This document shows, piece by piece, positions 16,243-25,668 of a stretch of 64,000 bases of DNA. The notes under the pieces were generated by a model, which saw only the letters and a list, made by a program, of their open reading frames with translations, was not told the DNA's origin and made no database searches. The stretch covers positions 248,001 to 312,000 of the forward strand of contig JAXMBK010000005.1 of assembly GCA_046349935.1 (NCBI GenBank). Reading direction: 5' to 3'. Numbering within the stretch: position 1 is the stretch's first letter; each line of letters opens with the position of its first letter. The position numbers were made by a program, and so were the translations under genes. Origin of the DNA: CAIXSC01 sp046349935 (GTDB lineage: Bacteria > Planctomycetota > Planctomycetia > Pirellulales > Pirellulaceae).

Positions 16243-17166
16243 TTACACGTCGCACACCTGCGCCGCATGGCGCAGCGCCGCGACGGGGTCTTTCCAGGTG
16301 GGGATGAATTCCTGTGCGACGAAGCCGTCGTAGCCCGTTTCGAGGATGGCCTTCATGACGGCCGGATAGGCGATCTCTTGTGTGTCGTCGAGTTCGCCGC
16401 GGCCGGGGTTGCCGGCCGTGTGGTAATGACCGATGTATTCCTTGTACTGGCGAATACGGCGAATCACGTCGCCGTTCATGATCGACACATGATAGATGTC
16501 GAACAGCAGTCGTAGCTGCGGCGAGCCCACTTGGCGAATCAGGTCGATGCAGAAGTCGACATTGTCGCCGAAGTAGCCCGGATGGCCCTTCATGGGATGC
16601 GAGCCGTCGCGCGAATTGAGGTGTTCCAAACAGAGCATAACCTTCTGCGACTCGGCCTTCGCCAGCACTTGCTTCCAGACCTCGATGCAATTCCGCGCCG
16701 CCTTGTCTTCGTCCATGCCGTCGAAACGCATCCCCGTGAACGTGATCACTCGCCGGCAACCGACGGCTGCCGCCACGTCGATCGCTTCATTCAGCTTTTC
16801 GATCACCAGGTCGCGGAACTGAGGGTTGCAGGGCCCCTGTGAAAAGCCATGGCTGCTCACGAGCGAAATCTCCAGCCCAAGTTTCTTGACGGCCGGATAG
16901 GCTTCGCGCGGGATGCCTTCCATGGCGACCAGACCGATGTCGCGGCAATGCTTCGCGAGCGTCTCGGCGGTCATCGGGTTGAAGCACCACCCCATGACCG
17001 ACTGACGGATGCGCCCCTTCGTGACGCGAAAATCGGGATTCGCGGCCGACTGCGGCAACTGAGCGACCGCGCTGTGCAACGGCATCGCCGCCGCGAGTCC
17101 CAAGCCGCACGCCGCGCTAATCGAACTGCGCACAAACGTACGGCGGTTCGTCCCCAAGTTTTGCAT
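16243..17166 (-). CDS. sugar phosphate isomerase/epimerase, hydroxypyruvate isomerase-like, Tat-exported
   Basis: 307 residues from the ATG at 17166; upstream in-frame codons overlap the next gene and AGGA sits about 8 bases before this ATG. The N-terminus NRRTFVRSSISAACGLGLAA is a twin-arginine signal. The rest is an xylose-isomerase-like TIM barrel: QSVMGWCFNPMTAETLAKHC, GLEISLVSSHGFSQGP, CRRVITFTGMR, LCLEHLNSRDGSHPMKGHPG, LRLLFDIYHVSIMNGDV, YIGHYHTAGNPGRGELDD and GFVAQEFIPTW. The Glu, Asp, His and Glu metal-ligand positions of hydroxypyruvate isomerase-like enzymes appear intact. Such exported isomerase-like proteins are abundant in planctomycetes; the true substrate is unknown. The FkbM methyltransferase gene lies 47 bp upstream on the same strand. 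Confidence 0.9.
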   Translation of the reverse strand: MQNLGTNRRTFVRSSISAACGLGLAAAMPLHSAVAQLPQSAANPDFRVTKGRIRQSVMGWCFNPMTAETLAKHCRDIGLVAMEGIPREAYPAVKKLGLEISLVSSHGFSQGPCNPQFRDLVIEKLNEAIDVAAAVGCRRVITFTGMRFDGMDEDKAARNCIEVWKQVLAKAESQKVMLCLEHLNSRDGSHPMKGHPGYFGDNVDFCIDLIRQVGSPQLRLLFDIYHVSIMNGDVIRRIRQYKEYIGHYHTAGNPGRGELDDTQEIAYPAVMKAILETGYDGFVAQEFIPTWKDPVAALRHAAQVCDV

Positions 17167-17213
17167 GTCATGATTCCTGGCGGACGTCGCCGCGCGAGGT
17201 GGAGGTGCGTGAT

Positions 17214-18107
17214 TCAATCTCGCGAACGTTTCAGGGCGTCGCCGACGAACTGCTTGACCCAGCGGACCGCGTTGCGCAGGGGGCCGCGGTAGGCGGCCAG
17301 CTGCGCCATCTGAGTCTCCCACGTCTCGTCGCTCGAGCCAATTGCATATGGACGGTGCGGCGCCCGCAGCGGCAGCGCGAGTGGTTGCAAGCCGACGAGG
17401 TGGGGCGCTCGAGCGACGATGACTCCATCTTGGCAATAGGTGCCGTCATACCAGTCGGCATGGGCGACGATCACGTAACCGTGGGAACGCAGCACTTCCA
17501 GACACCGATAGTGTAAGTCTTGGCCGTGCGTGCTCAGAAACACATATCCGATGCGGCGACCGCTTAACGAGGCTTCCGCTCCCTCGAGCATCTCGAGTTC
17601 CGCGCACTGCACGTCGGCGTGCAAGAGATCGAGTTGTTCGATGCGTTGTTCGTCGAGGAATTGATCGACTTTCAAATGGTCGCGGCCCACTTTGTCGCAG
17701 AAGAACCGTCCTTGCCGGCCGTTGGCTTCAAAGTTGCGTTTGCCGACCTCCAGGTTCGTCGGATCGGGTTCGACCATGTAACAGCGGGCGTCGGGGACTC
17801 GAGCGGCGAACCAAAGCGAGTAAAAGGCCCAGTAGGCGCCCAGTTCCAACATCGTGCCGCCGGCAGGGATGAACTTGAGCGCCTCTTGGAAGAGGTATTC
17901 TTCCTGCGGTTCGTGGCAGCCGCGGTTTTGAGCGAGTGCGTCGAGGTAGAAGCGACCCATGGGATGCACGCGCAGTCCGTTGTGCATCACATGCAAACCC
18001 TCGACGACCTTTCCCGCTTCCGCTGCTCGCGGAATCCACTGATTGCACGGATCGGCCTGAATCTCGCGGATTCGCCCCCGCGCGTCGTTCGGCGCAGCCT
18101 TCTGCAT
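17214..18107 (-). CDS. FkbM-type SAM-dependent methyltransferase
   Basis: 297 residues with no signal peptide. The SAM-binding motif I appears as GGTMLELGAYWAFYSLWFA, followed by CYMVEPDPTNLEVGKRNFEANG (acidic residue ending strand 2). The FkbM signature region is DLLHADVQCAELEMLEGAE, where the family usually has KIDVEGAE. The protein starts at an ATG preceded by AGGAGG. FkbM proteins O-methylate sugars or polyketides; here a surface glycan is a plausible target, but nothing nearby proves it. It is followed by the isomerase-like gene on the same strand. Confidence 0.85.
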   Translation of the reverse strand: MQKAAPNDARGRIREIQADPCNQWIPRAAEAGKVVEGLHVMHNGLRVHPMGRFYLDALAQNRGCHEPQEEYLFQEALKFIPAGGTMLELGAYWAFYSLWFAARVPDARCYMVEPDPTNLEVGKRNFEANGRQGRFFCDKVGRDHLKVDQFLDEQRIEQLDLLHADVQCAELEMLEGAEASLSGRRIGYVFLSTHGQDLHYRCLEVLRSHGYVIVAHADWYDGTYCQDGVIVARAPHLVGLQPLALPLRAPHRPYAIGSSDETWETQMAQLAAYRGPLRNAVRWVKQFVGDALKRSRD

Positions 18108-18179
18108 GTCGCTCCCCTCCTTGACTGGCAGTCTAGGGTACTGAGGAGTCTGCAGGCGGACAACGCCAATCTGACTTGG

Positions 18180-19118
18180 TTACGTCAGGGCGGCGGGGGG
18201 CCGAGCGGCCCAATACCGAGCCAAGATCGTGGCGGTAAAGACGCAGCCGAACGTATAGAGCGCCGTCGGGACCGTCGCCGCCGGCCGATCCTGGAACAGT
18301 TGCAGCGCCAAGGACGTTCCTAACCCCGCGTTTTGCATGCCGACTTCGATCGCCAGCGCCCGTCGCATCGATTCGGGCATTCGAATGACCGACGCCGATC
18401 CATACCCGGCCAGATAACCCAGCAGGTTGACCGCTAGCAGCGGCGCCAGCACGCTGGTCGACCCTGCCGCCAGCCGCTCGCGATTGAGCGCCACGACGGC
18501 CGCGATGATCCAGAGGATGACTAGATTGGCGACGATGGGACCGATTCGATTGCCAATCGCCTCCCACTTCGGAAACAGCCGGACGCTGAAGTAGCCGGCG
18601 AAAACAGGTGCGACGACTTGAACCACAAGGTCCAGCGCCACCTCAAGCTTGTTCAGCGAGACCTCTTTCCCAAGGGCCAGCCCCAGGGTGAACGGCACGA
18701 TGATCGGCGAGAGCATGGTCGAAGCCGTGGTGAGGCTCACCGAATAACTGGTGTGTCCCTTGGCGTTCATCGTGATGACATTGGACGCCATGGCCCCTGG
18801 AACGCAGCCCACCAGAATAATGCCGATCTGATAGTCGACCGAGAGGCCGCTGAGCCGTGCAGCCAGCCACCCCAAAAGCGGCATGGCGCCGTATTGGACG
18901 GCCGTACCGAAGAGCACATGCGGCCAACGCTCGCGCACCTGTCGCACTTCGTCCCGCGGCATCATCACGCCGACGGCGAACATGGTGGCCGTGATGAGCC
19001 ATTTGATGTAGGGCTTGCTGGCCACGAACGGATCAAAAGATTCGCCCAGCAACTGGGGCCAAAAGAATGCGACGCCGCACAACAGCGTCAGCCAGCCCAA
19101 CAAGTAACGTTCCAGCAC
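18180..19118 (-). CDS. bile acid:sodium symporter (BASS) family transporter
   Basis: 312 residues and about nine to ten hydrophobic segments. BASS family members couple Na+ influx to uptake of organic anions. Seen: WLITATMFAVGVMM in the second helix, GCVPGAMASNVITMNAKG (the discontinuous-helix motif) and EVGMQNAGLGTSLALQLF (the second crossover motif with the conserved QN). The start is GTG with AAGGAG 7 bases upstream. The length is normal. Substrate unknown; sulfonates, keto acids and steroids are all transported by relatives. It lies between the FkbM gene and the CPBP protease, all on the minus strand, but gaps give no clear operon. Confidence 0.9.
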   Translation of the reverse strand: MLERYLLGWLTLLCGVAFFWPQLLGESFDPFVASKPYIKWLITATMFAVGVMMPRDEVRQVRERWPHVLFGTAVQYGAMPLLGWLAARLSGLSVDYQIGIILVGCVPGAMASNVITMNAKGHTSYSVSLTTASTMLSPIIVPFTLGLALGKEVSLNKLEVALDLVVQVVAPVFAGYFSVRLFPKWEAIGNRIGPIVANLVILWIIAAVVALNRERLAAGSTSVLAPLLAVNLLGYLAGYGSASVIRMPESMRRALAIEVGMQNAGLGTSLALQLFQDRPAATVPTALYTFGCVFTATILARYWAARPPAALT

Positions 19119-19155
19119 CAGCGTGCTCCTTGCGCGGAGGAAGGCCCGCGACTGG

Positions 19156-20334
19156 CTAACGTCGTGGAGAACTAAAGATGTCCCGCCAACTCAACGGCCG
19201 ACCGGCGACGATCAGCAGGACGACGCCGACGGCGAACGAGCCCATAGCGCCGAGCACCAGAAAACCGACGGCCGGATTGACTGTCGGCGGCGTGGTCGAG
19301 CGATCGATCATCCGCAGCATGACCAGCGCGAGACTGTTGTTCGCGGCATGGCCGAGGATGGCCGGCCACAGGCTTTCGGTGCGCCAAGCCAGTACTCCCA
19401 GCCAGATGCCCAGCGGAATGACGTGCAGTGCGTGCGTCGGGTCGACATGCGCTATGCCGAAAATGACGGCGGTCAAAAGAATGGAAATCGCCGCGGGCCA
19501 AGCTTGGCACAATCGATTCTGAACGTAACCGCGATACAGCAACTCTTCCGCCAACCCCGGCAAGACGCCGATCAACAGCAACAGCAGCGGCAAGACGCTG
19601 AGCGGTTGCTGGCGAAACATCTGCTCCATCCACAGCATGTGTTCGCTCGGCTCTTTCATGAACAGCCCGAGCGTCAGGGACGTGGCGAAGGCGACTACGG
19701 GAGTCCCGCCCGCCAGCAAGGGCCACGTCCAGTAGGGGTAAACGCCGCGTTCCAGTTTCAGCCGCTTCCGCCACGGGACGGGCGACAATGCGGCCGCTCC
19801 AAACGCGCAGGCCAAGAACGTGAGCTGGCCAGGCAGGGCCATGACGACCAGTCCCAGCGGCGTGTTCGACAACTGCTTGGTCTCGGCGCTAAACGCGGCG
19901 CCGCTGCGGAACGCTTCGGGCCCGACGGTGACCGCCAGCACGAGCATCGCGGCGACGACGGAGACGACCCAACTGATGGGCAACGCCAGGATGGCGGCGG
20001 CGAGCGCCGTCCAAATTCGCGGACGTTGAAACGGCGTGAACGGCCAGTGGGCGCCGCCCAGGCTGGGCAATTCGGCCGCCTCGTGTGGTTGCAACTCGGC
20101 CAACATCTGCACTTCGCTGGACGGCGCTAGAACAGCCGCGATGACGTCGCCGTGAGATTCGACGGCGGCAGCGCCGCTCGGCGGCGATGGCAGTGCCTGC
20201 GCGTCGTGACAGTCTTGCGGATTGTGCGACGCGTCGTGAGTCAAAACGAGGATTCCCGACAGGGGGTGGCGGCGGCGAGCGACCCGGCTCGCTCCCACAG
20301 AACATAGCTTGTATCGGCGAATCGCACTAAGCAA
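19156..20334 (-). CDS. CPBP family intramembrane glutamic endopeptidase
   Basis: 392 residues if the TTG at 20334 is used. That start overlaps the end of the upstream DUF1501 gene by 8 bases. The N-terminal ~100 residues look like poorly conserved linker, and starts at a TTG near 20244 or the ATG at 20106 are possible. The membrane core has the CPBP (Abi/CAAX-protease) signatures: GLAEELLYRGYVQNRL (EExxxR), GIAHVDPTHALHVIPLGIWL (His) and GHAANNSLALVML (HxxxN). These residues form the proposed glutamate-based active site. Family members process prenylated proteins or bacteriocin-related peptides; the substrate here is unknown. Confidence 0.87.
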   Translation of the reverse strand: MLSAIRRYKLCSVGASRVARRRHPLSGILVLTHDASHNPQDCHDAQALPSPPSGAAAVESHGDVIAAVLAPSSEVQMLAELQPHEAAELPSLGGAHWPFTPFQRPRIWTALAAAILALPISWVVSVVAAMLVLAVTVGPEAFRSGAAFSAETKQLSNTPLGLVVMALPGQLTFLACAFGAAALSPVPWRKRLKLERGVYPYWTWPLLAGGTPVVAFATSLTLGLFMKEPSEHMLWMEQMFRQQPLSVLPLLLLLIGVLPGLAEELLYRGYVQNRLCQAWPAAISILLTAVIFGIAHVDPTHALHVIPLGIWLGVLAWRTESLWPAILGHAANNSLALVMLRMIDRSTTPPTVNPAVGFLVLGAMGSFAVGVVLLIVAGRPLSWRDIFSSPRR

Positions 20335-21799
20335 TGAGCTCGGAGACTACTTTGCCGTGTATGTCGGTTAGGCGATAGTCGCGGCCCGCATAACGGTACG
20401 TCAACCGCTCGTGGTCGAACCCCAATAGGTGCATCATGGTCGCATGCAGGTCGTGCACATGCACCGGCTTCTCGACCGCTCGAAAGCCGAACTCATCGGT
20501 CGCGCCGTGTGCATACCCGCCTCGCACCCCTCCGCCGGCTAGCCAGCAGGTGAAGCCATAGTGGTTGTGGTCGCGGCCGTTGAGCTGCGGAAGTTCGGCG
20601 ACGGGCGTCCGTCCGAATTCGCCGCCCCATAGGACCAGGGTCGAGTCGAGCAAGCCGCGCTGTTTCAAATCGGACAGGAAGGCGGCGATCGGCTGGTCCC
20701 ACTGACCGCATAGGTCCTTGTGTTGCTTCTCGAGATCGCTGTGATTGTCCCAGGGCTGCCCCGCCCCGCTCCAAACCTGTACGAACCGTACGCCTCGTTC
20801 CAGCAACCGGCGCGTGATGAGGAGCTGACGAGCCTGAGTCCCCGGCCCGTATGCGTCCTTCACCCACTGCGGCTCGCGATTGAAGTCGAACGCCTCCACC
20901 GCCTCCGACTGCATGCGATACGCCAGCTCAAACGTCTGGAGGCGCGCTTCCAGCGGTGCGGCGGCAGCACGCTCGCGCAGGTGGTCGTCGTTCAACTGTT
21001 TCAGCAGGTCGAGTTGTCGGCGCTGCGCTTCGGGCGACAGCCGCGGGTTGCGGATGTTGGCGATGAGCTTGTCGACGTCCGTATGTTGCGAGTCGATGTA
21101 GGTGCCTTGGTAGGCGCCAGGCAAGAACGACGAACGCCAATTCTGCGTCGAGACGATCGGGTAACCGCCGGGGCACATCGCGATGAACCCCGGCAGATTC
21201 TGATTCTCGCTCCCCAGTCCGTACGTCACCCACGACCCCATGCTCGGCCGCGACTGCCGCCCTTCGCCGCAATTCATCAGCATGAGCGACGGTTCATGGT
21301 TGGGCACGTCGGCAGTCATCGAACGAATCACGCACAACTCGTCGATGTGTTGAGCCGTCTTCGCGAACAGCTCGCTGACCTCGAGCCCCGACTGGCCGTA
21401 CTTCTGAAACTTGAAAGGCGAACGCATCGCTGCGCCGGTCTTGCGTTCGGTGCGTAGATTCTGCGTCGGCAGCGGCTTGCCGTGATATTGATCCAGCAGC
21501 GGTTTGGGGTCGAACGTATCGACCTGCGACGGTCCGCCGTTCATGAACAGATGCACGACTCGTTCGGCGCGCGCCGCAAAGTGCGGCTTCTTCGGCGCGA
21601 GCGGCAGGTTGACGCCGCCGGTCGTGGCGCCGCCGGCCGATTTGTCGGCGTTCAGCGCCCCGTCGTTCGCGACGGCGTCTTCGTTCGCCAAGAGGTCGGC
21701 GGCGGCGAGCACTCCCAGGCCGAATCCGCAGCGACGCAACATGTCGCGCCGCCCCACGGTCTCGGGTGGTCGCGATACGCGTAATTCAATCTCTCGCAT
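20327..21799 (-). CDS. DUF1501 domain-containing protein, Tat-exported
   Basis: 490 residues. The N-terminus GRRDMLRRCGFGLGVLAAAD is a twin-arginine signal. The rest is the sulfatase/alkaline-phosphatase-like DUF1501 fold, with AARAERVVHLFMNGGPSQVD, TFDPKPLLDQYHGK, WGGEFGRTPVAELPQ, GRDHNHYGFTCWLAGGGVRG and VHVHDLHATMMHLLGFDHER. The gene lies 27 bp downstream of the DUF1549/DUF1553 cytochrome-type gene, the standard planctomycete pairing, so they are almost certainly co-transcribed. AGGA precedes the ATG by about 7 bases. The biochemical role of DUF1501 is unproven; an extracytoplasmic hydrolase acting with the partner is the usual proposal. Confidence 0.94.
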   Translation of the reverse strand: MREIELRVSRPPETVGRRDMLRRCGFGLGVLAAADLLANEDAVANDGALNADKSAGGATTGGVNLPLAPKKPHFAARAERVVHLFMNGGPSQVDTFDPKPLLDQYHGKPLPTQNLRTERKTGAAMRSPFKFQKYGQSGLEVSELFAKTAQHIDELCVIRSMTADVPNHEPSLMLMNCGEGRQSRPSMGSWVTYGLGSENQNLPGFIAMCPGGYPIVSTQNWRSSFLPGAYQGTYIDSQHTDVDKLIANIRNPRLSPEAQRRQLDLLKQLNDDHLRERAAAAPLEARLQTFELAYRMQSEAVEAFDFNREPQWVKDAYGPGTQARQLLITRRLLERGVRFVQVWSGAGQPWDNHSDLEKQHKDLCGQWDQPIAAFLSDLKQRGLLDSTLVLWGGEFGRTPVAELPQLNGRDHNHYGFTCWLAGGGVRGGYAHGATDEFGFRAVEKPVHVHDLHATMMHLLGFDHERLTYRYAGRDYRLTDIHGKVVSELIA

Positions 21800-21826
21800 G
21801 GAATCCTCGCCCCGTCGGCGCTGCGG

Positions 21827-24679
21827 TCAGTCGATAAACACAAACTCGTTACTCATCAGCAACGCATGCACCGCTTGTTGCCAAGCAGCCGCGTCCGGCG
21901 ATTCGCCCAGAAATCGCCGCAGACGTTCCACCTCCCCCTCCGTCGCGTCGCGCGCGAAGAGGACTCGATACAGGCGTTGGATGCGCGCGTCTGCTGCGGC
22001 GAGCGGTTGGATGTCGGGTCGAGCGACGACGCGTCGAGCCAACTCGTCCAACAGCGCGTTATTCATCAAGTACAGCGCCTGGGGAGGCACGGTGGTTTGG
22101 TCCCGTTGCGGGTTGCTTTGCGCGGGATTGGGAAAGTCGAACGTCGTCAGGAGGCTGGGGACGTCGAGCCGATCGAGGTACGCGTACAACGTGCGACGCG
22201 GGACCACGGCGTCGCCCAGCAGCGGCAACGACGGACCGCCGATCCGGCCGTCGAGGCTATCGGCCGCCGCCAGCAGCGAATCACGAAACGACTCAAACTC
22301 GAGTCGCCGCGGATTCATCCGCCAGAAGCGACGATTGTCGGGGTCGATCGCCGTCGCCTCGGGCCGATCCACGCTCGCTTGCCGATAGGCGGCCGAAGTG
22401 ACGAGTCGTCGGTGAAGCCGTTTGAGCGACCAACCGTCTTCGACGAAGGTCGCCGCCAGATAGTCCAGCAACTCGGGATGCGTCGGCGGATCGCCGCGCA
22501 GGCCGAAGTCGCCGGGGGTGCGGACGATGCCGGCGCCGAAGTGATGCAGCCAGAGGCGATTGGCGAGCACACGCGCGGTGAGCGGATTGGTCGGCGCGGT
22601 GATTTCGCGCGCCAAGTCCAGTCGGCCGCTGCCGGGGCCGAACGGTTTACGAGCGGGGTCGAGGATCGCAAAAAACTGACGAGGCGCCTCGTCGCCCAAC
22701 CGATTGGGATTGCCGCGCAGGAAGACGCGCGCGTCGTAGGGCTGTGCGGCGTCGAACAGCACGAGCGCTCGCGAGGGCGCACCAGCGCCCGTCGTCATAT
22801 GCGACTCGACATCCTTCAGCAGTTTTTGATACTCCCCCTGCGACGCTCGATCAGGCAGCAGCGTGAGAAAGCCCCAGCCCAACATCACCGGAACGTCCGC
22901 CGGCGACTCGGCGCCGTACAGCACCTTTCGCAGTTCCTCCGTCGCAGGATCGGCAAGCGTCTTGGGCGGCGGTGCGCTTTGTTTAGACGCCTCCGAGACC
23001 GCTTTCTGCCATTGCTGTTCGACCTCCTGCAACAGCGACGCGTAAGCGGCCGCAACATCGCCCATCGTCTTGAGCTGCAGCGTCGCAAATCGCGAGCGGA
23101 CGAGCGGGTTGAGTGGATGCGAGCCTTCGTCGTCGCGCAGCAGTTGCTGCAAGACGGCGCCCGCCGACTCGCCGAACTGCGATTCGGGCACGGCGGCCAA
23201 ACGCGTCCACACGGCCCACACCGGATGCGGCTGACGCGCCGCCTTCTCCAGATAGACCCGCCAACGCAAGATCATCGTGGGATTGAGATCGGCCGTGTCG
23301 GCGATCAGCATGAAGTCGTCGGTCGCCGGCTGGTGGCGTGCCGCATAGGCGGCCATCAGATACTCGGCGACGCGCGTTCGCGCTCCGGTCACCAGTTCCT
23401 GGTGTTTACGAGTGACGAACGCTTGGAGCGCCGCTTCGCGTTTTTCGAGCTCCGCGGCAAACTTCCGGTACTCGTCGGTGTCCGGCGGCGGTCGGTCGAG
23501 CGGCGGAACGCCCGGCTCCTCGCTATTGCGAAACACGCCGTAGAGGCCGTAGTACTCGCGCTGCGAGATGGGATCGTACTTGTGGTCGTGGCAGCGAGCG
23601 CACGAAGCGGTGAGGCCCAAGAGGCCGCGCGTCACGACGTCAATCCGATCGTCAATGATGTCGTGCGTGTTGCCCATGAAGTGCGGGCTGAGCGTCAGGA
23701 ACCCGAGGGCTCGCAACGGCCGCGGATCGCCCGCTCGTTCCAACCGATCCGCCGCCAACTGTTCGGCGATGAACCGATCGTAAGGTAGATCGGCGTTCAG
23801 CGCCTCAATCACGTAGTCGCGATAGGTATACGCCCACGTGTAGTTCTTGTCCTCGAAGAACACGTAGCCTTTGGTGTCCGAGTAGCGAGCCACATCGAGC
23901 CAGTGTCGCGCCCAGCGCTCGCCGTGTCGCGGCGAGGCGAGCAGTCGATCGACCAGCCGTTCTACGGCGTCCGGCGACGCGTCGGCGGCGAATTCGGCCG
24001 CCTCCTCGGGCGAGGGAGGAAGTCCCACGAGGTCGAACGCCAAGCGACGATGCAATGCGGCGCGCGAGACGGGCGGCGACGGGCTCAAGCCCAGCGGCTC
24101 TTGCGCCGCCTGCAGGAAACGGTCGAGCGGCGCCAGGGCCCAGTCGCGCCGAGCCACATCTGGGGGAATCGGATTCCGCACGGGCTGAAACGACCAATGC
24201 TGTTTTGCGAGCTCGGCGATCGACGGCGTGGTGCTGGAAGCGGCTTCGGCCGGCCACGGCAATCCGTCGCGCACCCACTGCACCAGCGCGGCGACGGCGG
24301 GCGGCGGCAGTTGTCGTTCGGGCGGCATCTTGAGCCCACCCGTATGACGAATGGCTTCAATCAACGGGCTGTCGTCTGGCTTGCCCGCCACGGCCGCCGG
24401 CCCGCTGTCGCCGCCGCGAAGAGCGGCCGCACGGGAATCGAGTCGCAAGCCCGACTCTTGCTTCTTCGCGCCGTGACATTCCCAGCAATGCTCGGCCAAT
24501 AGGGGCCGCACCTGACGTTCGAAATGTTCCAACTGCGGCGGCGTGAACGCGGCCGGAGCACCTTCGGCGGCACGGACGTCGTTGACCGCCGACCCGGCGG
24601 CTAAGAAGCCTGCGGCGGCGAAGCCGACGAGCAGGCTGGCACAAGGGACAATGCGCGTCGAGCGGCGGGATGCGTTCAT
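21827..24679 (-). CDS. planctomycete cytochrome c (PSCyt1) / DUF1549 / DUF1553 protein
   Basis: 950 residues from the ATG at 24679; an upstream in-frame start would add 22 residues before the signal peptide. Residues about 11-38 are the signal. PSCyt1 carries the heme site CWECH (Cys65-His69) and MPPERQLPPPAVAALVQWV. The DUF1549 (PSCyt2) block includes PLDRFLQAAQEPLGLSP and DRLLASPRHGERWARHWLDV, then ARYSDTKGYVFFEDKNYTWA. DUF1553 (PSD1) includes NPLTARVLANRLWLHHFGAG, IVRTPGDFGLRGDPPTHPEL and SVDRPEATAIDPDNRRFWRM. It heads a two-gene operon with the DUF1501 protein. These pairs are massively expanded in planctomycetes and probably act outside the cytoplasm on complex organic matter; the exact reaction is unknown. 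Confidence 0.95.
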   Translation of the reverse strand: MNASRRSTRIVPCASLLVGFAAAGFLAAGSAVNDVRAAEGAPAAFTPPQLEHFERQVRPLLAEHCWECHGAKKQESGLRLDSRAAALRGGDSGPAAVAGKPDDSPLIEAIRHTGGLKMPPERQLPPPAVAALVQWVRDGLPWPAEAASSTTPSIAELAKQHWSFQPVRNPIPPDVARRDWALAPLDRFLQAAQEPLGLSPSPPVSRAALHRRLAFDLVGLPPSPEEAAEFAADASPDAVERLVDRLLASPRHGERWARHWLDVARYSDTKGYVFFEDKNYTWAYTYRDYVIEALNADLPYDRFIAEQLAADRLERAGDPRPLRALGFLTLSPHFMGNTHDIIDDRIDVVTRGLLGLTASCARCHDHKYDPISQREYYGLYGVFRNSEEPGVPPLDRPPPDTDEYRKFAAELEKREAALQAFVTRKHQELVTGARTRVAEYLMAAYAARHQPATDDFMLIADTADLNPTMILRWRVYLEKAARQPHPVWAVWTRLAAVPESQFGESAGAVLQQLLRDDEGSHPLNPLVRSRFATLQLKTMGDVAAAYASLLQEVEQQWQKAVSEASKQSAPPPKTLADPATEELRKVLYGAESPADVPVMLGWGFLTLLPDRASQGEYQKLLKDVESHMTTGAGAPSRALVLFDAAQPYDARVFLRGNPNRLGDEAPRQFFAILDPARKPFGPGSGRLDLAREITAPTNPLTARVLANRLWLHHFGAGIVRTPGDFGLRGDPPTHPELLDYLAATFVEDGWSLKRLHRRLVTSAAYRQASVDRPEATAIDPDNRRFWRMNPRRLEFESFRDSLLAAADSLDGRIGGPSLPLLGDAVVPRRTLYAYLDRLDVPSLLTTFDFPNPAQSNPQRDQTTVPPQALYLMNNALLDELARRVVARPDIQPLAAADARIQRLYRVLFARDATEGEVERLRRFLGESPDAAAWQQAVHALLMSNEFVFID

Positions 24680-24749
24680 GACGGCTCGCGAAGCGTAGGA
24701 GGCGGGATACGCTCTATTGTTCCTCGACGTACGGCGGGGCGTCAAGGAT

Positions 24750-25604
24750 TCAGTCCAGGCCCAACAGCGACAGGGAGTCGCGGTGGATCAGTTGTTCGAT
24801 GCGATCGAGGTCGAGTCGCGGGATGCCGGTCCCGGCGACCATGTCGTTCATCTTGCGCAGATCGCGGATCGTCGCGTTGACGGTCGTGAACGGGTAGTCG
24901 GAACCGAACAGCAGCTTGTGCCAAACGCCGTACTCCTGCACGAGCGAGAGGCTTTGGAAAAACTGCCAAGGCCGATAATGCAGCGCACTGATGTCAGCGT
25001 AGACATGCGGATGCTTGCGAATCGTGACGATGCACTCCCCTTCGTACGGATGCGCTAGATGGGCCATCACGATCCGCACCTCGGGAAAGCGCCGCGCCAC
25101 GTTGTCGATCCAACGCGGCAGCGTGCATTCGAGCGGCGCTTGCGACAGGAACGTCGTGCCGGTGTGCAGCAACACGGGTAGATGGTGTTGCGTGGCATAG
25201 CGCCATAGGGGATCAAGCGAGTGGTCGTCGGGGCGAAACCCGGCGTACATCGGCATCAGTTTGACGCCGCGCAAGCCGAGCTGCTGGTGACCGTAACGCA
25301 GCTCGTCTTCCCAGCCGGGAACGACGGGATCGACCGACAGAAAGCCGAGCAATCGGTCGGGGTGCTGCGCGACGTATTGAGCGACGTAATCGTCTTCGAC
25401 CCAGAGGCCTGAGAGTCGCGCCTTGCCGCCGAACACCACCGTGCGCGTGTCGTCGGTCGACTCGCGCGCATAGTCTTCGTAACGCACCGTCAGATCGAGG
25501 TCCACGCCCGCTCGAGCGCGTCGCGCCTGCTCGCGGAAGTCGTCGTTGAAGTGTCGCGGGTATTCCCACGCGTGACTGTGAATGTCGATGATCATGCGGC
25601 CCAT
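24750..25604 (-). CDS. amidohydrolase family protein (amidohydrolase 2/ACMSD-like)
   Basis: 284 residues, cytoplasmic. The metal-dependent TIM-barrel hydrolase pattern is complete: DIHSHAWEYP (HxH) at the N-terminus, GVKLMPMYAGFRPDDHSLDP, VLLHTGTTFLSQAP (His), RIVMAHLAHPYEGE (His) and KLLFGSDYPFTTV (Asp). The layout matches amidohydrolase-2 proteins, which include decarboxylases such as ACMSD. It starts at ATG 25604 (another Met three residues later). It is divergent from the YgiN-like/XdhC operon, with about 64 bp between starts. Substrate unknown; hydrolysis or decarboxylation of an aromatic or carboxylic acid is the family range. Confidence 0.9.
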   Translation of the reverse strand: MGRMIIDIHSHAWEYPRHFNDDFREQARRARAGVDLDLTVRYEDYARESTDDTRTVVFGGKARLSGLWVEDDYVAQYVAQHPDRLLGFLSVDPVVPGWEDELRYGHQQLGLRGVKLMPMYAGFRPDDHSLDPLWRYATQHHLPVLLHTGTTFLSQAPLECTLPRWIDNVARRFPEVRIVMAHLAHPYEGECIVTIRKHPHVYADISALHYRPWQFFQSLSLVQEYGVWHKLLFGSDYPFTTVNATIRDLRKMNDMVAGTGIPRLDLDRIEQLIHRDSLSLLGLD

Positions 25605-25668
25605 TGTTTCGCGGTCGCCAGCGATTCACAATGACCCGCATCCACAAGGCAAACGAGAAGGACGAACG

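Noticed and set aside
21866..23788. A plus-strand open frame of about 640 codons opposite the DUF1549/DUF1553 gene
   Set aside because: Arg/Val/Glu-rich antisense shadow; the minus-strand protein has full family motifs through the same region.
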